64,000 nt of DNA from Lytechinus variegatus (Eukaryota; Echinodermata; Echinoidea; Temnopleuroida; Toxopneustidae): contig NC_054748.1 in assembly GCF_018143015.1 (NCBI RefSeq), positions 20,096,406 through 20,160,405 on the forward strand, written 5' to 3'. The position numbers were made by a program, and so were the translations under genes. The notes under the pieces are model-generated. The model was given only the letters and a program-made list of their open reading frames with translations, was not told where the DNA came from and ran no database searches. Positions 21,200-58,302 of this stretch are shown piece by piece; position 1 is the first letter of the stretch, and each line of letters opens with the position of its first letter.

Positions 21200-22090
21200 A
21201 AACTAATTCTTGAACTTTATCAATAACGATTTCAAGACTTGAATAGCACACAAACATAATTAGCAACTGATTTATTAATATTCATTTTTGACAGCATTGT
21301 AACGCGACGAGGTTTTTGGGCCAATTTTAAGTGAGCTTGATCTTTAAAGATTAAAAAATCTTTAAAACTTTCATCAAGAATTATTTAAAAAAGGAGGGAC
21401 AAAATAGGACACAAGACAAGACTGATCTATATTAATATCATTTATTTTTTAAAGCATTGTAATACCACAGAGCATAGTTGCCAATTTCAGTGAGCTTGAT
21501 TCTTAAAGATTAAATAATTATTAAAGGTTTTATCAAGGGTAATTCAAAACGAGAGATGAAACAGAGTACCGAATTATGACATCATCAATTTTCCCATTTT
21601 GTATGTCAGCGTTTTTGATACCATAATTTGGTAGAGTATGATGAAATACATCCAATACCAAAATTTGGTGGATTCGGTTGATGGGGGCCATAGATATGAC
21701 TTCATAAATACACAATTAGCTCCATTTAAATCAATGTATTATTGGCCTGGTTTTAAATGTTTGGAACCAAGCCAATAATACATTAACTTTAATGGGACTA
21801 ATTATGTACCCATAAGGTCATCTCTAAGGCCCCAATAGACCAATACCCACCAAATTTTGGTAGTGTGTGTTTTCATCATGCCCTGCAGAGGTATGGTATA
21901 AAACATGCTGAAGTGCAAAATAAAAATTGTGACGTCATCACTTCGGTACTCTTTAGGGCACAAAATAAGACTTTCCACAACTGTTAATATTTTTTTTATT
22001 ATTTGACAACACTGTGACGCTCTGAGACATTGTTACAAGTTGAGTTATATCTTTAAGATTAAATAAAAATTTGAAGGCTTGATTTAGGAC
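21143..22090 (+). repeat. Tandem copies of ADAMTS coding end and 3' flank
   Basis: Units begin GACAGCATTGTAAC at 21143 (coding), 21290, about 21450 and 22005. Each is followed by GTGAGCTTGAT..TTAAA-like sequence and an AT-rich tail. A 388-bp foldback (21564-21951) interrupts the third unit. Copies 2-4 are frameshifted and non-coding. Confidence 0.88.
21564..21951. mobile_element. Foldback/MITE inside the ADAMTS 3' array
   Basis: Two arms of about 190 bp are inverted copies, from GAGTACCGAATTATGACATC to GATGACG..CGGTACTC on the right. They meet at a centre near 21757. No coding capacity. Confidence 0.85.
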
Positions 22091-22647
22091 AATCTAAAAG
22101 GCGCGAAGCGCAGTTATATGTATACATGAATACTTAAACACCCCTTTATTGTTGAAAAATGAAATGAAACCAATTAAGTTTCTAAGCATATTAATGATTA
22201 TAAAATATTCACTATCATAACTATGACAAGTAATCTTAGCACCTCGAAGATTTTGGTCCAATATGATAATCACAAACAATTAGAAATAATCTATAATATA
22301 ATGTTATGCGAAAATAAAGTATGAGTACACCTTTTCAAAGTTGTTGTACAACTTCGGTTCTTGAATGCACTTTCTTGAATAATACAGTACACAATACACA
22401 CAATGCTGATGACAGAATAACAAGTATACGATTCACAAAAATGTCATGCTCTATAAAGATGTAAAGATAAACAATTAAGATGTTTTACAGCAAAATATTA
22501 TATTCTTCGTTTGATTATAAGGCATAATAAGCATAATACTCTGTTAATAGTATGTACCCATCTAAACACCCCTGTGATATTTTGAGAGCTTTAAAAATGG
22601 GGAGCAATAACAAATATTTGCGTTTATCAATTTTCATCAAAACTGTT

Positions 22648-22895
22648 AAAGGTCAAGTCCACTTCAGACAAATGTTGATTCAAATCAATAAAAAAAACAA
22701 GACAAGCATAATGCTGAAGATTTCATCAAAATCGCATGTAAAATAAGAAAGTTATGACAATTTGAATTTTCGCTTATTTTTCACAACAAAGTTATATGCA
22801 TAATCACATGCAAATGAGAGAATCAATGATTCTCTCATTTGCATGTGATTATGCGAATGGGACAGTCGATTTTGTTTGGGCGGACTTGTCCTTCA
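22648..22895. mobile_element. Palindromic element, CAAGTCCACYYC family, short copy
   Basis: Starts GGTCAAGTCCAC and ends GGACTTGTCC. Its centre is a near-perfect palindrome at 22797-22856 containing ATGCAAAT on both arms. Shares AAGAAAGTTATGAC with the copies at 29.7, 43.2, 51.5 and 63.6 kb. Confidence 0.75.
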
Positions 22896-24169
22896 AGTTA
22901 CATTATTTTGTATGATTATTTTTTCTCCCATGAAAAGACAGACTATTATAATTGTTGTCACCTTACGAAGATTTATCTCCATGGTTACATCGTAACTTTA
23001 CCCTCTTTTCAACACTGCATACTGATAAAATGATGGATCATTACGGCGGCAACCCTTGTGATTTATACATTAATGTTTATGCACATATATATGCAGGGGC
23101 CGTGGAACCAAGGGGGGGGGGGGGCTTCAGCCCCCACACTTTTTCTTTCCAAAACTGTATACATAGACTTAAGAATTACCATGTGATTTTGATTTTTTTG
23201 CATGCTCAGTCCCCCACTTTCGGCTCAGCCCCCCTCCCTGTAAAACGTTCAGCGGCCCCTTAATTTTATGATAAAGTTCATTATGATTTTATTGACTCTG
23301 ATGTATGGAACGCTTCACAATCCTTTTCAAAGATGTACAATCAAGAATTATGTATTTCCATCCTTATTTGAAAAGAAAATCGACGTCATAGATTATTTTT
23401 CATGCTCTACTGTCGACGTCAATGAATGCCCCAAGAGTCCTAAAAGAAAGTGCTGTAGGTAAAGAAAAAAATAACAATCATATGCGATTTCTTAAGATTG
23501 CAACAAGAATATCCTTTTTATCAATATAATTTTGGATTAATCCCCAGTATCAATCTTATAAGATTGATATCCAGTCTAAGGGTTTGCAATGGTAGGCATG
23601 CATGCGTCCGGGAAAATTAGATACTGTTCGAAAATATATCTTTTAAAATTAAGAAGAGCAAAAAACAGGAGGGGAGTATTTTGTGGGTAGAGTTCAAGAA
23701 ATAATGGTTTGAATATTATAAAATGTTCTATAATCATTTATGTATGATCATTAAATAAGTAATAAAAAAATCATATTTGCTTTTTCCGACTTATTCTTTC
23801 TTTTTTTCTATTTTGTCCGGTTGTGTAATTCATTTTGTCTATTGCAAAAGCTATACGCTGTGAAAAAAAAGAAAATATGTGTTTTGAGAGGCTGCACAAT
23901 AAGCCATTTGGATATAATATATTATATTTTCAATATAACTAACAGAATGGCACAAATGGGTGTTGAACTAAAACCAAGAGTTCAATACTGTTGGAAACGT
24001 CTGGTGTAGTTTAACAACAATGCTTTTGCAAATTTGTATTTTCTTCCTTTCTTCACTTTATATCACTTAATTTCTATGTATCCATATAATTATCATTTTG
24101 CAAAAATAAATTTACAAGAATGTACCAATGTATTGAAAAACCAAAGATTGATGGTTGTGTTAGCTCTAA

Positions 24170-24458
24170 GTAAAAACGTTGTTTAAAATCTCATACAACT
24201 CTGTTTACTATATGAACCTGACAGTAGTTGTTTAAACAGTTTTTCAATTTCATTTCAACACAATAAACATGCTGACTAAAGGCTTGAAAAGCAGGGGGAT
24301 CCATGACAGATAAATAACAGTGATACAAATACAGCAAATGAATGACAGTAAGTTTAAACAAGTGTTCATTTTTGTTTAAATCTTAAACAACAAAGTTGAA
24401 TTTTTTATATTACATTCTCAATAAATGAACTGTAAACAGCGTTGTATAATTTTTACGC
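24170..24458. mobile_element. CAGTAAAAACACTGTTTAA palindrome (copy 2)
   Basis: Left AGTAAAAACGTTGTTTAAAA, right AACAGCGTTGTATAATTTTTA. Inner TAAACAACAAAGTTGAA as in the 31.0-kb copy. Confidence 0.75.
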
Positions 24459-24923
24459 ATTCGTAATTACGAATTCGTAATTCCGAACCTTCGTTATTCC
24501 GAAGGTTCTGATATTCCGAAGGTTCGTATTTCCGAAGGTTCTTATTTCCGAAGGTTCGTTAGTCCGAAAACGAATTGAGGTTCGTAATTCCGAAGGTTCG
24601 TTAATCCGAAAACAAAATGAGTTTCGTAATTACGAAGGTTTGTTAGTCCGAAAACTAAATGATTAACGAACCTTATTTCATTTTCGGACTTACTAACCTT
24701 CGGAACAAGGAACCTTATTTCGTTTTCGGATTAACGAACCTTCGGAACATCGAACCTTATTTTGTTTTCGGATTATCGAACCTTCGGAATAACAAACCTT
24801 CGAAATAACGCCACAAAATTAATGTTCGGATTAACGAACCCTTTTACGTTTTCGGATTAACGAACATCGAGGTATAGGCAATTTACGTGTTTCGGAATAA
24901 CGAACCTTCGGAATTACGAAGCA
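24457..24923. repeat. CCGAAGGTTCG degenerate array
   Basis: Dozens of interspersed units of the type TTCGTAATTCCGAAGG and its complement CCTTCGGAATTACGAA. Direct on the left and inverted on the right, so the whole block is a large imperfect palindrome. Confidence 0.85.
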
Positions 24924-25035
24924 TAACCAATTTTTAGATGGCGTTTTTGCTGTGTACGAGATGTTTTTAAAATAAGAAAAACGCATGTTACGTCTAGTGT
25001 ACAGCTGGCTAGTACGATAAATAGAGCAGTCATAC

Positions 25036-50439
<25,404 letters not shown>

Positions 50440-50887
50440 TGTAAAATTATCTATATTCCAAATTGTTCTCTTTTGTGAATACAACAGCTTTACGTTTCCA
50501 AATGAGTTGATCTGAATGAGAACAATGTCTCCCGTGTAAATACCGCTATTGATATCATACAATACAACTCAAACGGCCGGTGATATATTGCATTTAACTG
50601 ACGTGGAATGATATTTGTAGATTTCTGGCACAGGTGTCCCCCTACCGGAGAGTTCAAAGTGCGAAGTCCTTTTTCTTGTTGGGCGTACGGAGAGAATTAT
50701 GATTCTGTACATGCCGCTCCTCTGAGCAGGGATATGAGTATTTTAGTAACCATAGCTCTCTCGAAATAATGCGCGCGTTTTTCATTTTTTTAGGTCAATC
50801 TTTAGGGAACCCTGCCAGCTGTTTAATTTTGTCATGGAGACGAAATATTATTACTAATGTCATGGGGGAAATAAATGATAATAATAG

Positions 50888-51240
50888 GCACTAGCGTACC
50901 TAAAGAGTGTGGGCAGGGGGCAGACTACCCCTAACGAGTCACAACTCATGCAAGAGACATACCCCTGACCCCCTGACGAGTCACAACTGATCCAGGGGAC
51001 GCCCCCCCCCCCCTTTGAGAAGCAAAATTAATAATTTGTAATGTAAAAATACAATGGAAACAGACGTGAGCCCCCTATTTTTAATTTGAAGACCTTTTAT
51101 TTTTGCCTGTCAATATTTTTTTTCTGGTATGAAATCCTTTATTTGTGGTTGAAGACCTTTCTTTTTTTTTGGGGGGGGGGGCTTGTCAATTTTTTCGCAG
51201 ACGAAATATCCTACGAAAAATTTGCTGGGTACGCCACTGG
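50888..51240. mobile_element. GGCGTACC-ended poly-G/GCTTGTCA element
   Basis: Ends CACTAGCGTACC and GGGTACGCCACTGG, with CCCCTGACGAGTCACAACT repeats, poly-C and GGGGGGGGGCTTGTCAATTT. Confidence 0.75.
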
Positions 51241-51519
51241 TATTAGGTAAAGAGTCAAGTTCTGATAGAAGGGTGAAAGGGAGGGACAACATATTTGTCC
51301 TTAATTCTTAAGAGGGGGAGGGCAAGTGGATTTCAAAAGAAAATGTTGGGGACAAGGGTGGATATTATATTTTTCTTAATTTAATAGTGGGAGTAAAATT
51401 CCCATAATGTCCCCCCTACTGCTTCAAGGGAGGGGATCATTTGCCTCAGTTAGCAGTAAAAACGTTGTTCATATATACCACCCTAAAAGTGCTAAATATG
51501 ACGGAGTTTAATTTTTAAA

Positions 51520-52425
51520 GATCAAGTTCGCCCCGAAAAATGTTAATCTGAATAAAAAAAAAATCAAACAAGCATTACGCTGAAAATTTCATCAAAATCA
51601 GGTGTAAAATGAGAAAGTTATGGCACTTTAAAGTTTCACATATTTTTCACAAAAAAAAGCACAACCTTACTCAAAGATATGCAAATGAGAGACTGGGTCA
51701 ATGATGCCCCCCCGGTTTATTTCCAATTCGTCCAATGCCAGTTCGTCTAATTGACAAAACGTTTATATCATTTGGTCTACCATCAGTTCTTTTATGTCAC
51801 CACATGGTTTACACTGTAAAAACTGTGGTGCTAAAACTGACACCAATTGGTGTTAATAGAGGACCACACCCTGAGGTGTTAAAATTACACCCTAAAGATT
51901 GAACATAACACCAAAGAGTGTAAATGTAACAACCAAATGTGTTAATAACAAGTATAGGTGTAAAACTAACACCACCAATTTAACACCGGTGTAAAATAAC
52001 TGGTGTGGTCCTCTATGTACACCGGTTAACACCACAGTTTTGGCTGTGTACTTTCATTTAGTTGGTCCAATAGCCATTTAGTCCATTTATTTTGGTCTAA
52101 TTGGACTAGGTGTTAAATTGTGCAAAATAAATGAAAATTAAATGGATATCAGACCAACTGAGACGAAATGGTGATTAGACGAAGTGATGATTAGACCCGA
52201 TGGTTGTTAGACTGAAAGTTGACCGACGGAATGGCATGAGACTAAATGAAAGTAGACCATGTGGTGAGTGGATGGGTTGTCAATAATAACGAATTGGCAA
52301 TTTATCGTCCCTCACCCGAGTTCGATATCACTGCTCACTATTTCTTTTGTTTTTTATTGTTTAAATTACCTAATGTTTCAATTTTGGCAGATTATGGCAA
52401 TAAGGACAAACTTGACTTAAAACGA
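51520..52425. mobile_element. Outer CAAGTTCGCCCC palindrome, interrupted
   Basis: The left part 51520-51706 reads AATTTCATCAAAATCAGGTG and AGAAAGTTATGGCAC. The sequence resumes at 52328 with TCACTGCTCACTATTTC, as in the intact 29.7-kb copy. The 51707-52327 insertion is the TTGGTCTAAT repeat carrying a third element. Confidence 0.75.
51812..52048. mobile_element. Palindromic element, TTAACACC family (copy 3), TA-flanked
   Basis: Ends CACTGTAAAAACTGTGGTG and CACCACAGTTTTGGCTGTG with TA on both sides. Arms GGACCACACC...GGTGTGGTCC. The innermost layer of a triple nest. Confidence 0.88.
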
Positions 52426-52773
52426 TGATAATTCCTCATGTATTCTTATTTCCTCAAGTATTATTATTTATTTAGTACGTTTAATCTTAAAATTATGTTA
52501 CACAACTGCTGTAAAGTAGCAAACAACCTTTCAGAGAAAGAAATTCAAAGGTCTAGAAAATATAGTTAGCATGTTTAGAAAGTAATCTGACCCGAAATCT
52601 TTCTAAACTGAAGTAGGCAACGAGGGACGCTCGTGTTTTACTTGGGAGGGGTTCAACGAATTCTTCTGTGGAGGGGATGGGGCGATTGCGAATTGGCCAT
52701 TCTCATCATTATGATGGCGCTGTTCTTCTCATGAAAATAATTGCGATCAAGCTTTTGAGTCTATATCATCCCA

Positions 52774-53367
52774 ATTGAAAGGGATGTTCCAGGCGCGTCT
52801 AGGCTGGAGATATTTATACCTCAATATATAAATGTAGTAAAATTCACAGAGCAAAATGCTGAAATTTGTTCAAACTTAACAAATAACGAAGCTATTGAAT
52901 GTTAAAGATTTTCATTGTTCCGGTGAAACAGTTATAGGCATGTGTTCATGAATATTCATTAGGTAGGCTGACGTTGTTTGAATTGAATAAGAAATTAGGT
53001 TTATCCATAAAATTTCTACCAAGAAATGAAACAATTCGATTGACAACTGATAAAGTGAATTAGTTATCTAGTGCCCCCAACGTACTAATGGAGACACATC
53101 ATTTCAACATTTATGGAAAAATTAAACAGTTCTGATTTCATGTAATAACATAATAAAAAAGAAAGTGGGGATGTGTCATCTTCAGCCCATCTAATGAATA
53201 TTCATTACGATGTGCATAACTGTTTTCCAAAAATATTGATAAACTTTAAAATTCAATAACTTCATTATTTGTTATCCGATTTTCATGAAATTGTCAGCGT
53301 TTTGGTCTTTAGATTTTACTCTGTTTTTTAATATATGAATGTTTTCAGCCAGGACCATCCCTTTAAA
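52774..53367. mobile_element. Foldback, GGGATGTTCC/GGACCATCCC family
   Basis: About 590 bp. Arms share ATGAATATTCATTA, AACAGTTATAGGCAT/ATGTGCATAACTGTTT and AACTTAACAAATAACGAAGC/TCATTATTTGTTATCC. Confidence 0.82.
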
Positions 53368-55877
53368 CCAAATTAATTGATCTTTCTTGTATGAAATATT
53401 ATACTTTATGATCGAGATTTCAATCGCTCATAAATTCTGATTTCTCTTTTGTCTTGATTAATTATCTAACTGGTGAGGGGCCTTGTTGCAGAATTTCAGA
53501 TGATTAAAAAAAATCATGATTTTCCTCTTATCTTGTTCTCCCCATGTTTTCTCTCTCAATTACTTTTTTGTGTTTTTTTTTTTGGGGGGGGGGTTGAATG
53601 GGTTTGAGCAAATTGTAAGGGGCTCTAAGCCACACAAAGTACCACCTCCTATAGAACCGCGCTTGGTCGATCCGATAGAGATATATTCTTATTAGGCGTA
53701 AGTAAAGACTTCTTGGCTTAACCCCTTTCCCCACACTTCCCCCTCCCCTCTAAAAAAGAAAAAGATAGAAGGGGGGGGGGGTACTCGCAATCCCGCTCGC
53801 AATTATCGCTGGTACTCACACCACAAGCTATTCCTGCAAGTATCAGCGTATCTTGAAAACAAAATGTATTTCAATTATTCAAAATATTCATATTTCTTCC
53901 TAAAATCATGAGCTTCAAAGTCGTCCTAAACAGTGACGTACATCTATATACGTAATTTATCAGAAATGTCGTGATTTTCGTAGAATGACGGCGAAATGCA
54001 ATTCACAGCAGAAGAATTATTTATTGCCAATTTAAAACAAGACAAATTAGGAAAAAAACATAAATATTTTTTTAAACAATTTGTAACAAAAATGAATTTG
54101 ATAAAATTATTTATTGAATATTAATTATTTTAAACGTTTAAAATTTAAAATTAACTTTTGAAATATATAGAATGACAACTAACAAAACGCAAATACAAAT
54201 TCTAAAAGGTCATTTAAAAGACGACCTCTATTTACACAATTTCCGGTGTTGGACGCGAACAAAGAAAGTTTTATGATTGTAAGTCCATGTAAATTGCTGA
54301 TTTTATGTAATGTGTTTGCGTGGTGTGTGATTGTTATATATATTACGGGAAATAAATATTTTATATGTCTCTTCAACTTTGTATTAATTTAAAATAGTGT
54401 GTAGTAATGGGGCCAAATGCATTCGAAATGTTGGTTTACGTTGACAATTTGTAAACGTAGCGTAGCCGCCCTGAGCTGAGGCACGACAGCGCATCCAGTC
54501 TGTCTGCACTACGTGCAATGCAATGCATTGCATGCATGTATCGTATCTCTCTGTGACTGTCGTGAATGCATCCTTGATTGGGCATCGATGTTGAAACTTG
54601 CATGGCTGTGCTGTGGCTGTGAGTCGGTGGTGAGTGGAGTGGCAGGCCTTTGCTGTAGCTTTGTTTGTGTCTGGGACTGGACATGGTTGTGGGTTTCACA
54701 CCGACTGACTAAAATTTCCCCACCCATTCCATTGTCATTGTCATTGATTGACTAAATTTGTTTGCAAAAATCATTAGGATGGGGGGGGGGGGGGGGGTCG
54801 AGTGACTGGTCACTTTATATTTTTGAAGCCTTCATTTTTGTCTTTAGAGTAAAAATATAAATTCAATAAGTTGTAGTCGTCTTCTATCTTGTTCTATATT
54901 ATATTTCCTAATATTTTGTACTAAAAATTGATGAAACTTTGCTAGAAATTTTTTTCAAATGACTTTCGATTATTCTAAAATTGATCGTCCAGGACACACA
55001 ACCTCTCTGGACACACAACCATATTGGGTATACTACATGTACTACTAGTACTAGCCAATTTGGCCTTATCATGAAATTTGTCACCTTTATTACTTATTAG
55101 ACTCTTCTCATGTTTGTCGTGTGTCTGTGCACTCGTGTACTTTGTTTCTTTTTAGAAACAGTTGTAAAATGATTTGTCTATTGATATACTGAATGTACAG
55201 TTAAACAAACATTTTCAATTTTTTGAGAAAATGACATTTCTTTGATTTTTTACCATCTGATATCTAGGAAAGCTGTGCGCATATGACGTCACAAATCAAA
55301 TGATTTTAATTTTAATAAATTTTTTATTTGATGGATTTTTCTCAAACTTTAGGAAAAATTGTTCACTTATTTTTTCTGCTATTTTTTGTTAATAACCTTT
55401 ACCTGTACTTTACCAGTTCCTTTTTGGCCAATGCTGCCCTCCCCTGACAAGGGAAAACAACTCTGGGGAGCTTTTTTTTTCAAAATTTTTATCCAACAAT
55501 TTGTCAGACCTCACAACTTTACTTGATTTTTATTGGTTGAGAAGCTCCGTTACTATGGTAGGTCGATAAAATGGGACTTGGTGGATGAATCTCCTGACAA
55601 GTCTGTTCATGAATTGCTCCCTCTTCTAATTTTTTTTCTTCAAAGTTTGGGATATTTTATGTACATGTATGCTCTATATGATGCTAAAGGAATCGGAGTC
55701 ACATACATGTACAATGTATCCTCCAATTTCTGACATGTAGATGCTTCACAAGCAAGTACATACATGTAAATCTATCAAGGCTGTGACACTTATTCCTCAC
55801 TATCTGTCCTCAGAGCTACTTCCTTTTCTCAGTGGATGTCAGAATGTCACTAATATATATATCATATATATATATAT

Positions 55878-56070
55878 GATTTTTAGAGTTACGATTGATT
55901 GCAACTTTTCTGCAACGGGCCCCTGGGGCCCGTTGCAGAAAGATTTGCAATCAATCGTAACTCTAAAAATCATGCGTAACTTTATTTTCAACCAATCAAC
56001 ACCGCGCATTTGGGACTTGCAATTGATTTTTTGACTTGCGTTTAAACGCAACTCTTTCTGCATCGGGCCC
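55878..56070. mobile_element. One half plus one full copy of the GTTGCAGAAAG palindrome
   Basis: 55878-55924 is a right half only; 55925-56070 is a full copy. They meet head to head at CGGGCCCCTGGGGCCCG. Confidence 0.88.
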
Positions 56071-56072
56071 TA

Positions 56073-56230
56073 GAGCTCCGTAACACAAAGATTAGCGATC
56101 AATTGCTAAATGACCTGACCAATCACTATCAATGTTACACGTGCATTAGGTATAAAATACTGACCAGGGACCAATCAGTGCGTTTTTTTCGTATTTGCAA
56201 TCCATCGCAAACCTTTGTGTTACGGAGCCC
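56073..56230. mobile_element. Palindromic element, CTCCGTAACACAAAG family
   Basis: Ends GAGCTCCGTAACACAAAG and CTTTGTGTTACGGAGCCC, with arms AGATTAGCGATCAATTG and CAATCCATCGCAAACC. A broken relative is at 59646-59845. Confidence 0.85.
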
Positions 56231-56672
56231 AGATGTACAATGTAGGTTTGACAGAGCTGCCAACCAGTACGTTTTGGGTGTATGTAGTACATTTTTGCAA
56301 AGAAAATAAGACAGTACATGAGTACTGTATGTTTTTTCTTTTAAAAAATATGATTTTTTTTAATACCAAACCTTAATTATTGAGATAAATCATCTCTGAA
56401 TGTCTCTATTTCATAAAACTTGCACAAATATGGTTATTGGATCAATGTAATTTCAGGTACCTTTTTTTTCAATCATTTTGTTAAAACCAGGGTGAGATAT
56501 ACACATGTTGCAATGTTTTTTTTTTCATCTGCAAGAGCAGTGCGCATGTTAGCTTGCATGCAGCTTGAGCACCACAATGAACGTGCGCGTCATCCATTTT
56601 ATAGTTTTTTTTGGGGAAAATCAGAATGGGTGAAAACAATACAACTTTTCATTCCCAGAGGTTAGCAGGTCA

Positions 56673-56886
56673 GGGGGGTGTTTCACAAAGATTTAAGTAT
56701 GACTTAAGTCGCACTTAAATGTCGACGCGTACATGATATGCAACGCGCAATCTTATTGATCAATACGCAGTAGTGCGCGTCCTCTTGGCATGATCTGACC
56801 AATACTGTCATGCCTTTCATACTACGCGCAACTAGACATTTAAGTGCGACTCTAAGTCATACTTAAATCTTTGTGAAACACCCCCC
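56673..56886. mobile_element. Palindromic element, GGTGTTTCACAAAG family
   Basis: Ends GGGGGGTGTTTCACAAAG and CTTTGTGAAACACCCCCC. Arms contain TAAGTATGACTTAAGTCGCA. Confidence 0.88.
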
Positions 56887-56888
56887 AG

Positions 56889-57061
56889 GTGGGTGTTTCA
56901 TAAAGCTGTTCGTAAGATAAGAACAACTTTAAGAACGACTGGTGATCCTTTCTTTTGGTAAATAGTATACACCATAGGCGGTGGTTTAGCGCGTAAGAAA
57001 GGATCACCAGTCGTTCTTAAAGTCACTCTTAACTTACGAACAGCTTTATGAAACGGCCCCC
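56889..57061. mobile_element. Palindromic element, GTGTTTCATAAAGCTGTTCG family (copy 1)
   Basis: Ends GGGTGTTTCATAAAGCTG and CAGCTTTATGAAACGGCCCC. Arms carry GAACGACTGGTGATCCTTTC, also at 26.7 kb. Confidence 0.88.
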
Positions 57062-57219
57062 TGGTGTGATTGAATTTTATTGATTCCATGTCCGATGCAG
57101 GTTTATTACACATGAGTTGCTAGAGACAAAGAGAGGAGGAAGAGAGAGGAGGTTTAGGAACTTGTCTTTTGAGAGGCTGTCCACAAAACACTGGGCAAGG
57201 TGGAAGGCCCGGCACCAAG

Positions 57220-58302
57220 AAGTGGTGCTTCTCGAGCTCTCCCTCTTGGCAGGACGCAAGAGACACCACAACAAAATTACCAAAGGTAAGGTGTTGAGTC
57301 TCGTGCTTATTGGGTGTTAATAATTTTTGTGTTGGTGTTAAGTTTGTGTTAACCAGGGGGTATGGTGCTTCTCAAGCTTTCCCTCTTGGCAGGATGCAAG
57401 AGACACCACAATAAAATTACCAAAGGTAAGGTTTTAAGTTTCTTGCTTATTGGGTGTTAATGATTTTTATGTTGGTGTTAAGTTTGTGTTAACTAGGGGT
57501 ATGGTGCTTCTCAAGCCTTACATTACCTCTTTGCAGGGGTGCAAGAAATACCACAATAAATTACCAAAGGTTAGGTTTCACATGGTTATACATGTACATT
57601 GGGTGTTAATTACTTTTGGTGTTGGTGTTTGTGTTAATGGGGAGGGGGGGGGATAATTCTACCAAACCTTAAGTGATGCTCTCCGTCTTTGCATGATGCA
57701 AAAGACACCACAATGAAATTACCAAAGTTACAGTAAGGCTTTTTAATCTCTTGCTTGGTGGTTGTTAACATGTTGGTGTTAGAATGGGGTAATGCTACAT
57801 GTATCAAACTGTAAGTGGTTCTTCTCCAGCTCTCTCTCTGGACAGGGCACAAGAGACACCACAACAAAATTTCCAAAGAGTATTGGTGTTTAATCTCTTG
57901 CTTTTTGAGTGTCATTAACTTGGTGTTAGTTTTGGGTAATGCTATCAAACTGTAAGCTGTGCTTGGCAAGATGCAAGAAACACCTATGAAAAAATTACTG
58001 AAAGCATGTTTTTAGAGGTAAAATGGGTGTTTAAAGGGTGGTGAAAGTCAGTGTTGGTGCTAACAAACTGAAAGTCTTTCTCAAGCTCTCATTAGAAAAA
58101 TCAAACTCAAATCATTAGAACAATCAAACGGATAAAGTGTATGTCCCCAAGTATAGATAGTCAAATACATGTAGTTATTTCAATCTTGATTTTGAAACAG
58201 TTAACTTTGATTAGAGTCCACCAAACAAATAATGTTTATTTTCTAGTTCTTTCTCTTAAATTGGTAGGATGCGAGAGACACCAGAACAAAATCATTAAAT
58301 GC
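57220..58302 (+). repeat. Tandem array of microexon-bearing units (124-158 bp period)
   Basis: Exon-like 33-35-nt cores at 57253, 57393, 57537, 57695, 57846, 57970 and 58268, each resembling GCAAGAGACACCACAA...ACCAAAG. Pyrimidine-rich acceptor and GTAAGG/GTTAGG donor are intact in copies 1-3; the splice sites decay in later copies. Each unit also carries intronic sequence with TTGGTGTTA motifs. Confidence 0.9.
57253..57285 (+). CDS. EIF4G2: Probable EIF4G2 microexon (33 nt)
   Basis: Flanked by acceptor ctcttggcag and donor gtaagg. In the frame required by the next exon it is open: (G)-TQETPQQNYQ-(AG). The Gln/Pro/Tyr-rich content resembles the low-complexity N-terminus of DAP5. First of about seven tandem copies; the next three have stops in this frame. 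Confidence 0.5.

Larger units (their letters stand above)
21200..25035. other. Convergent intergenic interval between ADAMTS and harmonin
   Basis: Contains the ADAMTS 3' array, a short palindromic element (22648-22895), a poly-G relic (23096-23265), a CAGTAAAAA palindrome (24170-24458) and the CCGAAGGTTCG array (24457-24923). Otherwise AT-rich with no supported gene. Confidence 0.6.
50440..57252. other. Divergent interval between harmonin and EIF4G2
   Basis: Should hold both promoters and 5' UTR exons, but I cannot place a start site. It carries a poly-G element, the triple nest (51.5-52.4 kb), a 590-bp foldback (52.8-53.4 kb) and a block of palindromes at 55.88-57.06 kb. The stretch 54420-54740 is visibly richer in G+C and CpG than its surroundings and is the best promoter candidate, on composition alone. 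Confidence 0.4.

Noticed and set aside
23400-23460. EGF-like exon start DVNECPKSPKRKCC followed by gtaaag
   Set aside because: No acceptor in a suitable place, no neighbouring EGF exons, and the ADAMTS frame already ends at 21199.
54513-54755. Plus-strand ORF of 80 codons in the GC-richer stretch
   Set aside because: No homology, no splice logic; more likely promoter or UTR sequence.
57117-57252. ORF MLETKRGGRERRFRNL upstream of the microexon
   Set aside because: Its frame differs from the one needed for EIF4G2, and the acceptor at 57251 argues the sequence is intronic.
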